From Clostridia bacterium (lineage in GTDB: Bacteria > Bacillota > Clostridia > Oscillospirales > CAG-272), in the NCBI GenBank assembly GCA_017461825.1, contig JAFTXB010000046.1:1-12212 (forward strand): a DNA stretch of 12,212 nt, given 5' to 3'. How positions within the stretch are numbered: position 1 is the stretch's first letter; each line of letters starts with the position of its first letter. Below, piece by piece: positions 1-6,218 of this stretch. The translations under genes and the position numbers were made by a program. Below the pieces are notes generated by a model. It was not told the origin of the DNA, did no database searches, and saw nothing but the letters and a program-made list of their open reading frames with translations.

Positions 1-126
1 ATCGGGACGGCAGGCATATTCGTACATATCGTAGGTATCCAGCACCATCATCCGCCGCAAGGTCAAGCGTTCGGTGGTGAGCTCTGGCAGGTGCGAGAAT
101 ACGCGGTAAATTTTTTCTTTTTTCAT
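1..126 (-). CDS. GNAT family N-acetyltransferase (RimJ/RimL-like), N-terminal part
   Basis: Only the first 42 codons are in the window; the gene runs off the left edge. The visible protein starts MKKEKIYRVF and continues with an ELTTERLTLRR stretch and a DTYDMYEYACRPD segment. This is the usual opening of RimJ/RimL-type GNAT acetyltransferases, where a strand carrying TERLxLR precedes a helix that starts with an acidic residue. Such proteins move an acetyl group from acetyl-CoA to protein N-termini or small amines; the substrate cannot be told here. The start is the ATG at 126, with an AAGGA-like site 11 bases upstream. It is divergent from the racemase/Mur ligase operon and appears to have its own promoter at 160-188. 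Family assignment is fairly safe from the N-terminal pattern, but the acetyl-CoA binding motif is outside the window. Confidence 0.75.
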   Translation of the reverse strand, partial: MKKEKIYRVFSHLPELTTERLTLRRMMVLDTYDMYEYACRPD

Positions 127-159
127 CTTCTGTCGAATCCTTTTTCGCAATCTTTTTAT

Positions 160-188
160 ATTATAATCAAAAAATGAAGAAAAAGCAA
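160..188 (-). promoter_or_regulatory. Putative sigma-A promoter for the GNAT gene
   Basis: On the minus strand TTGCTT (183-188) is followed after 17 bases by a perfect TATAAT (160-165), about 34 bases ahead of the GNAT start codon. Spacing and -10 box fit a housekeeping sigma-A promoter; the -35 box matches only in TTG and one further base. Confidence 0.5.
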
Positions 189-248
189 TACTTTTTGAAA
201 AAAAGATGTAACAATTTTGTTTTTTATCTTTTCTTTCCCGACTTTCCA

Positions 249-257
249 TGTTATAAT
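249..257 (+). promoter_or_regulatory. Extended -10 promoter of the racemase/Mur ligase operon
   Basis: TGtTATAAT is a perfect extended -10 element, placed about 45 bases before the first ATG at 303. No good -35 hexamer is found 16-18 bases upstream (the stretch is T/C-rich), which fits promoters that rely on the TG extension. The 176-base gap between 126 and 303 holds this promoter and the divergent one, in very A/T-rich DNA. Confidence 0.55.
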
Positions 258-302
258 ATAAAGTAGCATTGTAAATGCAATCAAACGGAAAGGAGATGCG
301 CC

Positions 303-728
303 ATGGATTTTATCATGACAGATGTGCTTTCGGGTGAATTGGTTCCCGTTATTTTGGGAATGTCGGCTGAGGCAAACGAAACCGCCCACCGAATGTACCG
401 CAAATATGGCGTGATCTCCCATGTTTTTTGCGATAAGATCCCTCTGCCCATGCGGTTGAGCCTGTGCATGAAATTTCATGTCATCCGACACTCCGCGGCA
501 AACGAACGTCTGATGCTACGGGCATTGATCGACTATGCAGAACAGCTTGGAAACGCTGAGGTGATCCTCTACCTCATCCCCTGCACCGAGCGCTATGCCA
601 ACATGATATGGCAGAATCGGGACAGGCTGGAGCGTTGCTTTGTAATTGCCGACAAGCCCGAGATGGAACGGGTTTGGTTTGGAGAGGACCCCGATCCCAT
701 CAAGGAGGAAAGACATGGGCAACTGTAA
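303..728 (+). CDS. Stand-alone PreATP-grasp-like domain protein, D-aspartate-ligase N-domain type
   Basis: A 141-residue soluble protein with an AAAGGAG site 7 bases before the ATG. Residues about 13-50 read as a Rossmann-like beta-alpha-beta start (LVPVILGMS, a helix with ETAHRMYRKYGV, then a strand SHVFCD). Further strands follow (KFHVIRH, EVILYLIPCTERYA) and then RCFVIADKPEMERVW. This order (a PVxLG strand, a YG turn, a strand of solvent-exposed type, a LIPC strand with a following helix, then YF/CF-V) resembles the PreATP-grasp domain that opens D-aspartate ligase and short carboxylate-amine ligases. The protein ends where the ATP-grasp catalytic domain should begin, and no ATP-grasp sequence is found downstream. 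It overlaps the racemase gene by 14 bases, so the two are translationally coupled. Function is unknown; a partner or regulatory subunit or a remnant of a larger ligase are both possible. Domain identification is from pattern memory, not from an alignment. Confidence 0.6.
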   Translation: MDFIMTDVLSGELVPVILGMSAEANETAHRMYRKYGVISHVFCDKIPLPMRLSLCMKFHVIRHSAANERLMLRALIDYAEQLGNAEVILYLIPCTERYANMIWQNRDRLERCFVIADKPEMERVWFGEDPDPIKEERHGQL

Positions 729-1461
729 AAAGCTTCTTGGAGTACTTGGCGGCTTGGGGCCGATGTCAACCGTTTATTTTTGTGAGCTGTTGATCGGCCA
801 CACCAAAGCGGCATGCGATGCCGACCATATCGATATGATCATCTCAAGCCGCGCCTCAACGCCCGACCGCACCGCTTTTATTCTCGGAAAAAGCGACCGT
901 GATCCCCTTCCCGTCATGCTCGAGGAAACCGAACGCTTATGCCGCGCGGGGGCGGATCTCATCGTTATCCCCTGCAATACCGCACATTATTTTTACGACG
1001 GGTTGCAAAAGGGCGGCAGTGTCCCGATCCTCAATATTATCCATGAAACTGTAGCGCATCTTCACCGCTTAAAGGTCAGCAAATTTGGACTTCTCGCAAC
1101 CGAGGGAACCGTCTCTTCGGGTGCCTATCACCGCGTGTGTGAGCCGCTCGGCATACAATGCGAGGTTCCCAACGCCGATGAACAAGCGGTTATCTCAAAT
1201 CTGATCTACGGTCAGATCAAACAAAACAAGCCGATCGACAAAGAGAGCTTTCTTCGCGTTGCCGATTCCATGCGCGCTCGCGGATGTGAAAAGCTCGTTT
1301 TGGGCTGTACCGAGCTCTCTCTGCTGAAAAAGCAGGGACTTGACGAAGCTGTATTTGTCGATTCCCTGGAGGTTTTGGCATATCGAACGATCATTTCCTG
1401 CCATAAGACACCGATCGGTTTTGGAAAAGAGTTTGACGAACTTTCGGAGGTTCGCATATGA
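715..1461 (+). CDS. Aspartate/glutamate racemase family protein
   Basis: A 248-residue cytoplasmic enzyme of the cofactor-independent Asp/Glu racemase superfamily, which interconverts L and D forms through two cysteines acting as acid and base. The N-terminus has the family GVLGGLGPMST loop (residues 9-19). The first catalytic cysteine is in IPCNTAH (Cys87) and the second in LGCTEL (Cys198). STPDRTAFI (48-56) is the usual aspartate-racemase/YgeA-type signature, which separates it from MurI glutamate racemase. The start is the ATG at 715 with AAGGAGGA a few bases upstream; an in-frame ATG at 646 would add 23 residues that do not fit the family. It overlaps the gene before by 14 bases and the Mur ligase after by 4 (ATGA). 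Aspartate is the favoured substrate by motif and context; glutamate is not excluded. Confidence 0.88.
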   Translation: MGNCKKLLGVLGGLGPMSTVYFCELLIGHTKAACDADHIDMIISSRASTPDRTAFILGKSDRDPLPVMLEETERLCRAGADLIVIPCNTAHYFYDGLQKGGSVPILNIIHETVAHLHRLKVSKFGLLATEGTVSSGAYHRVCEPLGIQCEVPNADEQAVISNLIYGQIKQNKPIDKESFLRVADSMRARGCEKLVLGCTELSLLKKQGLDEAVFVDSLEVLAYRTIISCHKTPIGFGKEFDELSEVRI

Positions 1462-2924
1462 GAGCCCCCGAGCTTCTGCGCGGCTATACGGAATGCCACG
1501 TTCCCAACATTGAGATAAAACAATTGACCGAAAACGCCTCGCGCGCCGATCAAAATTCGGTTTTTATCTGTATTCGTGGCGCGCGGCATGATGGGCATGA
1601 GTTTGCCCATTTGGCTTATCAAAACGGATGCCGCATATTTATCGCGGAAAAGAATCTCAAATTGTCGGATGATGCCTGTGTCATCCGCTGTCCCGATACC
1701 AAAGAAACGCTGGGATCGCTTGCCTGCCGTTTTTATGGATCCCCATCCGAACAAATGCATGTGATCGGCATTACGGGTACAAAGGGAAAGACTACCACCG
1801 CACTTTTGCTGTCACATATTTTGAATGCCGCCGGCAGCCCCTGCGGTTATATCGGAACCAACGGTGTGCGCTTTGCAAGCATTGAGCGAAGCCTGACAAA
1901 CACAACTCCCGACGCTGTCACCCTTCAAAAAACACTTTGCGAAATGCTTGACGCAAATATCCGCACCGCTGTGATCGAGGTATCCTCGCAGGCACTTTTA
2001 CGCCACCGCGTAGCAGGCATGCATTTTGAAACCGTTTTGTTCACCAACCTTGCCCCCGATCATATCGGGCAGAACGAACATCCCGATTTTGAAAACTATA
2101 AAGCCTGCAAGCACCGTCTTTTCACCGATTTTGGCGCAAAAAACGCGATCTATAATGCCGATGATCCCTCGTCTGCCGAAATGCTTGCAGAAACGTCTGC
2201 CGAAGCTCGGGTTTCGGTGTCGACACAAAAACATGCTGATCTTTTTGCAAGCGATATCGCGCTGTTTCGCGACAAAAACACGCTGGGAGTGTCGTTTTCC
2301 GTCTCGGATAACGAGGATACCCTACACGCAAAAATCCCCTTGACGGGGCTGATGAATGCCGAAAATGCGCTTTTGGCAATTGCCGCCGCCAAGACCTGCT
2401 TTGGCATTTCTACAAAGCAGGCGATCCATGCACTTACCAACGCGCGTGTTGCGGGACGCTCGGAAATCATTCCCCTGCCAAACGGGGCTTCTGCCGTTAT
2501 CGATTATGCGCACAACGGTGTCAGCCTGCGGCAATTGCTTACAACCTTGCGTGAATATCAGCCAAACCGATTGATCGCCCTGTTCGGATCGGTTGGCGAA
2601 CGCACCAAACAGCGTCGGCATGAGCTTGGCGCGGTTGCGGAAGAGCTTTGCGATCTCTGCATCCTCACGTCGGACAACCCCGCAAACGAGGAGCCCGATG
2701 CGATTATTGCAGATATTGCAAAGGCATTTGAGAGCACGCAAACGCCCTATCTCGCTATCCCTGATCGAGAGAGTGCCATTCGAACCGCCGTTGATCTCAC
2801 CCAAGCGGGCGACATTTTGGTGCTCGCGGGAAAAGGTCATGAAAATTACCAGCTGATCGGCAACGAGAAGATCCCCTTCTCCGAGCGGGAGATCCTTGCT
2901 GATGCAATTCGTGAATTGGTATAA
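1458..2924 (+). CDS. murE: MurE-type Mur ligase (UDP-MurNAc-tripeptide synthetase), DNPA type
   Basis: A 488-residue ATP-dependent ligase that adds the third amino acid to UDP-MurNAc-L-Ala-D-Glu in the cytoplasm. Domains: N-terminal UDP-MurNAc binding (about 15-95), central ATPase (100-330) and C-terminal amino-acid domain (335-488). Motifs: P-loop GITGTKGKTTT (104-114), NTTPDA (148-153), EVSSQAL (174-180), APDH (199-202), the YKACKHRLF stretch with the lysine normally carbamylated (Lys218), DYAHN (349-353), and GKGHENYQ near 458-465. The residue-specificity motif is DNPA (406-409). DNPR is the meso-diaminopimelate form; DNPA is the form known from L-lysine-adding enzymes such as that of Staphylococcus aureus. 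It starts inside the racemase stop (ATGA), with GGAGG 8 bases upstream. Whether it is the organism's only MurE or a second paralogue cannot be seen, since the dcw cluster is not here. Activity is inferred. Confidence 0.85.
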   Translation: MRAPELLRGYTECHVPNIEIKQLTENASRADQNSVFICIRGARHDGHEFAHLAYQNGCRIFIAEKNLKLSDDACVIRCPDTKETLGSLACRFYGSPSEQMHVIGITGTKGKTTTALLLSHILNAAGSPCGYIGTNGVRFASIERSLTNTTPDAVTLQKTLCEMLDANIRTAVIEVSSQALLRHRVAGMHFETVLFTNLAPDHIGQNEHPDFENYKACKHRLFTDFGAKNAIYNADDPSSAEMLAETSAEARVSVSTQKHADLFASDIALFRDKNTLGVSFSVSDNEDTLHAKIPLTGLMNAENALLAIAAAKTCFGISTKQAIHALTNARVAGRSEIIPLPNGASAVIDYAHNGVSLRQLLTTLREYQPNRLIALFGSVGERTKQRRHELGAVAEELCDLCILTSDNPANEEPDAIIADIAKAFESTQTPYLAIPDRESAIRTAVDLTQAGDILVLAGKGHENYQLIGNEKIPFSEREILADAIRELV

Positions 2925-2930
2925 AGATTC

Positions 2931-2980
2931 CCCCCGATAGGCTCGACAAAACGTCGGAGTCTCTCGGGGGCATTTTATAA
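2931..2980 (+). terminator. Rho-independent terminator of the racemase/Mur ligase operon
   Basis: It begins 7 bases after the Mur ligase stop codon. An outer CCCCCG / CGGGGG stem (2931-2936 with 2965-2970) continues through a mismatch and a bulge into CGAC / GTCG around a five-base loop at 2948-2952. It is followed by a weak T-rich tail (CATTTTATAATAAT). About 16 base pairs in total. Confidence 0.8.
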
Positions 2981-3034
2981 TAATCTCTGATTAAACTATA
3001 GAACTTTATTCGAAACTCCACTTGGGGTCAAACA

Positions 3035-3089
3035 ACCTTTTTGGAAAGTTTTGAAAGGTGTCGGAAAACTTTTTTAAAAGTTTTCTGAC
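3035..3089 (-). terminator. Pair of hairpins downstream of the flippase gene, probable terminator region
   Basis: Two adjoining inverted repeats lie just past the flippase stop. 3060-3089 is a 14-pair stem (GTCGGAAAACTTTT against AAAAGTTTTCTGAC, one G-T pair) around a two-base centre. 3035-3059 pairs ACCTTTT with GAAAGGT, and on the minus strand it is followed by TTGTTTG. Neither has a clean long T-run, so termination is plausible rather than certain. The rest of the 186-base gap between the two convergent genes holds only the other terminator at 2931-2980. Confidence 0.5.
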
Positions 3090-3110
3090 AAAAAAATTTT
3101 AAGATTAATA

Positions 3111-4508
3111 TTATTTTCGTCTCGCCACCAGCCGTTTGAGTGCCGACAAAAGCGCGGGGGCGTTGATTGCCGTGATCGCCAGCGTGAGCAGGAGCGCCCA
3201 CAAAAGCCGCCCGGGCGGATCAAGTGTCATGACAGCGGCGGCTGCAAGGAGCAACACCGCATTGACGCAAAGGCGCGGCAAATAGAGCCGAAAACGGATC
3301 ATGCGCGGTGCATCGATCAGGCGCGCGATCAAAACCAGCGCATACGCCGCCATCGTTGCGATCGCCGCCCCCAATGCCCCGTATACGGGAATCAAAAGCA
3401 AGTTGAGTGCCACGTTTGCAACGGTGCCGATCATGGCGGTGAGAAACGAGTGCATACTCTTTTTGCGCACCATATAAACGGTTGCAAGGAAGGAGACGAT
3501 CGCCTCAAACGCTGCCGCGCAAAGGAGGGTTGGCATATACTGCCACGCCTCAAAATACGCGCTGTTGAGCAAGAGCGAGGTCAGCACACGCGAGAGCAGG
3601 ATCAGCCCCGCCGCACCGATGAAGATCAGCGACAAAAATCCCCGAAACACCTCGCTGTAAAAGCTTTTGCAGCCTTCTTCGTCCGACGAGGATGCCACGG
3701 CGGAAAACTGCCACGCCTGCATAAAAATGCTTGATACCAGCGTGACGATGGTTGGGATCTTGTACGCCGCCGAGTAAACACCGTTCACTGCCTCACCGCA
3801 AAAATACGTGACCATGTAGCGGTCGGAGAGGTCGGTGATCAGCCAACAAACGGTTGTGGGGATCATTGGCAAGCTGAACCACATCAGCTCCTTCATCATG
3901 CGTCTGCTGATCGAAGACAGGCGAAAAACACGCCACAGCTTGGCGCATACGACCAGAAACACGGTTGTGATGAGATTTCCGACAATAACCGAAAGCACGT
4001 ATCCCATGACACCCATGTCAAACGCCGCAAGGAACAGGACATTGAACAGGATGGTCAGCGCGGTGTTGAGGATTCCCTGCACGGCAAACAGCCTCGGACG
4101 GTCGATAGCGCGGACGTATTGCGCGCAAACAGCCTGCAAATTTGCCGACAGTACATATAAAACGATCAACCAAACGTAAGCGGTAAAATAGTCGATCAGC
4201 AAAAGCAACGGAGAAAGGAGCAGAAAAATGCCCGTTCCGATCGCCAGCAGTGCAAGGCTTGTTGAAAACACCGCCTTTTGATCGGACTCACGCTCTGCCG
4301 CAAAGCGGAAAATACCGTTGCTGATGCCCACACACGCCAACGGGATCAGCAAATTGGCTGTGCTTGTGATCAGCTCTGCAATACCGTATTCCGACGTAGA
4401 CAGCCATGCCGTGTACAACGGCATGAGCAAAAACACCAGCAGCTTTGACCCAAAAGTCCCAAGCCCCAGTATGACCGTATCGGAAAATAGCTTTTTATAT
4501 CGGTTCAT
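3111..4508 (-). CDS. Polysaccharide flippase, MOP/Wzx family
   Basis: A 465-residue, very hydrophobic protein with roughly 14 predicted membrane segments and no signal peptide. The N-terminus has the hallmark of MOP-superfamily polysaccharide exporters (Wzx, RfbX, SpoVB/MurJ relatives): an amphipathic start, then a GTFGSKLLVF helix, a PLYTAWLSTSEYG loop (residues 30-42, with the conserved EYG), and a helix ending FRFA. Such proteins move lipid-linked oligosaccharides from the cytoplasmic to the outer face of the membrane. The ATG overlaps the stop of the upstream DUF308-like gene by 4 bases, so it is the last gene of the uvrC-rsmD-coaD unit. Which glycan is carried is not shown by the sequence. 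The O-antigen ligase at 9675-11528 is a reasonable functional partner, by inference. It is not clearly SpoVB or MurJ. Confidence 0.85.
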   Translation of the reverse strand: MNRYKKLFSDTVILGLGTFGSKLLVFLLMPLYTAWLSTSEYGIAELITSTANLLIPLACVGISNGIFRFAAERESDQKAVFSTSLALLAIGTGIFLLLSPLLLLIDYFTAYVWLIVLYVLSANLQAVCAQYVRAIDRPRLFAVQGILNTALTILFNVLFLAAFDMGVMGYVLSVIVGNLITTVFLVVCAKLWRVFRLSSISRRMMKELMWFSLPMIPTTVCWLITDLSDRYMVTYFCGEAVNGVYSAAYKIPTIVTLVSSIFMQAWQFSAVASSSDEEGCKSFYSEVFRGFLSLIFIGAAGLILLSRVLTSLLLNSAYFEAWQYMPTLLCAAAFEAIVSFLATVYMVRKKSMHSFLTAMIGTVANVALNLLLIPVYGALGAAIATMAAYALVLIARLIDAPRMIRFRLYLPRLCVNAVLLLAAAAVMTLDPPGRLLWALLLTLAITAINAPALLSALKRLVARRK

Positions 4509-5152
4509 TTGCTGTCACGGTAGCGCTTTGCGGTGTCGGGCTTGCCGTCCCCCGTCGTATCCACATAAACAGTATCAACCTTTCCGTCGCCCGTTGTATC
4601 CACAAAAATGCGGTTTCCCGTGGTTGCCTCTTTCTTGTTCTGATTACGAACTCCCGCAAAAAGCGAAAGCACTACGTAAACAACAGAAAGAACGATAACG
4701 CCCCATCCCGCAATATCAAGCATAACGTCCAATGCTTTTGCGGGTCCGACAAGAATCAGCACAAGACCTACGATCATTTTCGGCAATTCACTTTTCAAAC
4801 GAACCGCTTTATCTTTTGAAAGAAGGATCTCGATAAGCGGAAATACCAACAAATAGATTCCCAAAACGATCATCAGTATGCTGGAATGCCAAAAGATCAT
4901 CAAAAAGCCGATCACGATCGAGATCAGCGAAACGATCAAGGAAACACGCCCTGCCGCGGTATCGACGCTCGAAATTCCAACAAGAAGCCCCGGAACTGCG
5001 GAAAGCACTGTAATGATCCCCATCACCACAAAAAGGATCTTCAAAAGAAAAGCGGGATCGATGGCAAGCAACAACACGCCCAAAAGGATTCCCAAAACGC
5101 CGATCAGCAAAATGGTGATGAGCGATGTTTTTTTGATATTCGGTAAATTCAT
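4505..5152 (-). CDS. DUF308-like membrane protein with a tail of two calcium-loop-like repeats
   Basis: A 215-residue protein with about six membrane helices, in three hairpin pairs (roughly 11-31 and 35-60, 68-88 and 91-111, 124-145 and 147-167). The pattern is like DUF308/HdeD-type small membrane proteins, but no diagnostic motif settles the family. After the last helix comes a charged linker and two copies of DTTGDGKxD (185-193 and 198-206), 13 residues apart. D-x-[T]-G-D-G-x-x-D resembles the acidic calcium loops of dockerin, EF-hand and thrombospondin type-3 repeats. With an even number of helices and a cytoplasmic N-terminus the tail would be cytoplasmic, which is unusual for such loops. 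AGGGAG lies 7 bases before the ATG, inside the end of coaD; the coaD stop is 2 bases away. Function is unknown. Confidence 0.7.
   Translation of the reverse strand: MNLPNIKKTSLITILLIGVLGILLGVLLLAIDPAFLLKILFVVMGIITVLSAVPGLLVGISSVDTAAGRVSLIVSLISIVIGFLMIFWHSSILMIVLGIYLLVFPLIEILLSKDKAVRLKSELPKMIVGLVLILVGPAKALDVMLDIAGWGVIVLSVVYVVLSLFAGVRNQNKKEATTGNRIFVDTTGDGKVDTVYVDTTGDGKPDTAKRYRDSK
4535..4603 (-). repeat. 39-base tandem repeat encoding two DTTGDGK loops
   Basis: Two in-frame copies of a 39-base unit encode VDTTGDGK plus five more residues. Copies share the CCGTC-CCCGT-GTATCCAC core on the plus strand (about 4545-4564 and 4584-4603) with a few third-position changes, so the duplication is not brand new. 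It gives the tail of the DUF308-like protein its paired acidic loops. Confidence 0.8.
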
Positions 5153-5154
5153 GA

Positions 5155-5637
5155 TTATTCTCCCTTCAATTTTGTCAAGATCAGCGGCAAGGCATTGGGA
5201 TGCACCAAGCCCTCAGGCGCTCTTCCCTCTGCCAAAGCCGCACGCACCTCGGTTGATGAAAGATCGGCAAATTCCCCGCGTGAACGGATCAACTCTGTGC
5301 GAAAGCGCGGATTATGCTCTCGGTTCCAATCCGCCATGCGGATCTCATAATCATAATCCTTTTCATTTCTCCACCCCTTGCACACAGCCGAAGCACCCAA
5401 GCGGTCAAACAAATCGATCAACAGTCCTTTTTCGGCAACCACACGTACATTGGGAAGATCCGCAACCGTCAGCTTTGCAATCTCCAAACGTGTCTGCATA
5501 TCAAACAGATACCGCTTGGAAGCATTGATCATCACGGCAACCACAACCTCATCGTGTCGCTTCAATGCCTTTTCTACCAAGTCGCGGTGTCCCATCGTCA
5601 TTGGGTCAAAGCTCCCGGGAACAATCACCAAGCTCAT
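5155..5637 (-). CDS. coaD: Pantetheine-phosphate adenylyltransferase (CoaD)
   Basis: A 160-residue enzyme that makes dephospho-CoA from 4'-phosphopantetheine and ATP, the fourth step of CoA synthesis. It has the nucleotidyltransferase opening PGSFDPMTMGH (7-17, the T/HxGH-type motif), Lys41 in NASKRYLF, the DYDYE helix (94-98) with the MADWNR stretch (101-106), and LSSTEVR (126-132) near the end, as in family members of about 160 residues. One oddity is that the usual RGLR motif reads KGWR (87-90): the first arginine is lysine and the second is kept. The start overlaps the rsmD stop (ATGA), with AGGAGG 10 bases upstream. rsmD next to coaD is a common Gram-positive arrangement, which supports both calls. 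Confidence 0.95.
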   Translation of the reverse strand: MSLVIVPGSFDPMTMGHRDLVEKALKRHDEVVVAVMINASKRYLFDMQTRLEIAKLTVADLPNVRVVAEKGLLIDLFDRLGASAVCKGWRNEKDYDYEIRMADWNREHNPRFRTELIRSRGEFADLSSTEVRAALAEGRAPEGLVHPNALPLILTKLKGE

Positions 5638-6218
5638 TCTTCATTCGCCTCCTGTCCTTGATACACTAACACGGTAATATGCGCCACGCCATACCGTGCC
5701 GAACGCAAAATATCAAAATGCTCCGCCAATGCGTCATTCCCCGCAAACACATCCTCCGGGGCTGCACTCTCACAAACGATCTTTGCTCCCGCATGAAGCA
5801 AACGGTAACGCAACAGCAGTTCAAGCGCCTGCGGCAAAAGCCCCAATGCATACGGCGGATCGAGAAACACCAGATCAAAGGACTGTCTGCGGCGCATATT
5901 CTGCAACGATGTGCAAAAATCCGAACAAAGGATATCACACAAGGGCATCAACCGTGTTTTCAAAGCATTTGCGCGAATGATATCCGCAGCGGCACGTGAA
6001 GCGTCGCAAAGTACTGCGTGAGCGGCACCTCTGCTCACTGCCTCAAGCCCCATTTGTCCGGAGCCGGCAAAGAGGTCAAGCACATTTTTTCCTTCCAGCT
6101 CAAATTGCAGCATGGAAAAAACAGCCTCCTTGGCACGCTCCGAGGTGGGACGGGTCCGATCTCCCTCCAACGTTGCAAGCCGCACTCCGCGTGCCTTGCC
6201 TGTAATAATTCGCATCAT
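5634..6218 (-). CDS. rsmD: 16S rRNA (guanine(966)-N(2))-methyltransferase RsmD
   Basis: A 194-residue SAM-dependent methyltransferase that methylates G966 of 16S rRNA in the 30S subunit. It shows the family start RIITGKARGVRL, then TRPTSERAKEAVFSML (22-37), the SAM-binding LDLFAGSGQMGLEAVSRGA (47-65) and the N2-methylating catalytic motif FLDPPYAL (118-125). Length is typical. Two ATG codons in a row (6218 and 6215) could start it. The first overlaps the uvrC stop by 4 bases and has an AAGGGA site about 10 bases upstream, so it is taken. It lies between uvrC and coaD in one unit. Confidence 0.95.
   Translation of the reverse strand: MMRIITGKARGVRLATLEGDRTRPTSERAKEAVFSMLQFELEGKNVLDLFAGSGQMGLEAVSRGAAHAVLCDASRAAADIIRANALKTRLMPLCDILCSDFCTSLQNMRRRQSFDLVFLDPPYALGLLPQALELLLRYRLLHAGAKIVCESAAPEDVFAGNDALAEHFDILRSARYGVAHITVLVYQGQEANEE

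Noticed and set aside
201..238. Imperfect inverted repeat (AAAAGAT ... ATCTTTT) between the GNAT gene and the racemase operon, considered as an operator or riboswitch.
   Set aside because: The region is nearly all A and T, so such pairing is expected by chance.
646..714. Upstream ATG start for the racemase adding 23 residues.
   Set aside because: It would overlap the previous gene more deeply, and the GVLGGLGP motif and the strong AAGGAGGA site both place the start at 715.
1212..1760. A 182-codon open frame on the minus strand.
   Set aside because: It lies opposite the racemase and Mur ligase genes, whose motifs are intact; no ribosome binding site or family pattern.
4878..5528. A 216-codon open frame on the plus strand.
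   Set aside because: It is antisense to the DUF308-like gene and coaD, both clearly coding, and its protein is low-complexity with no family pattern.
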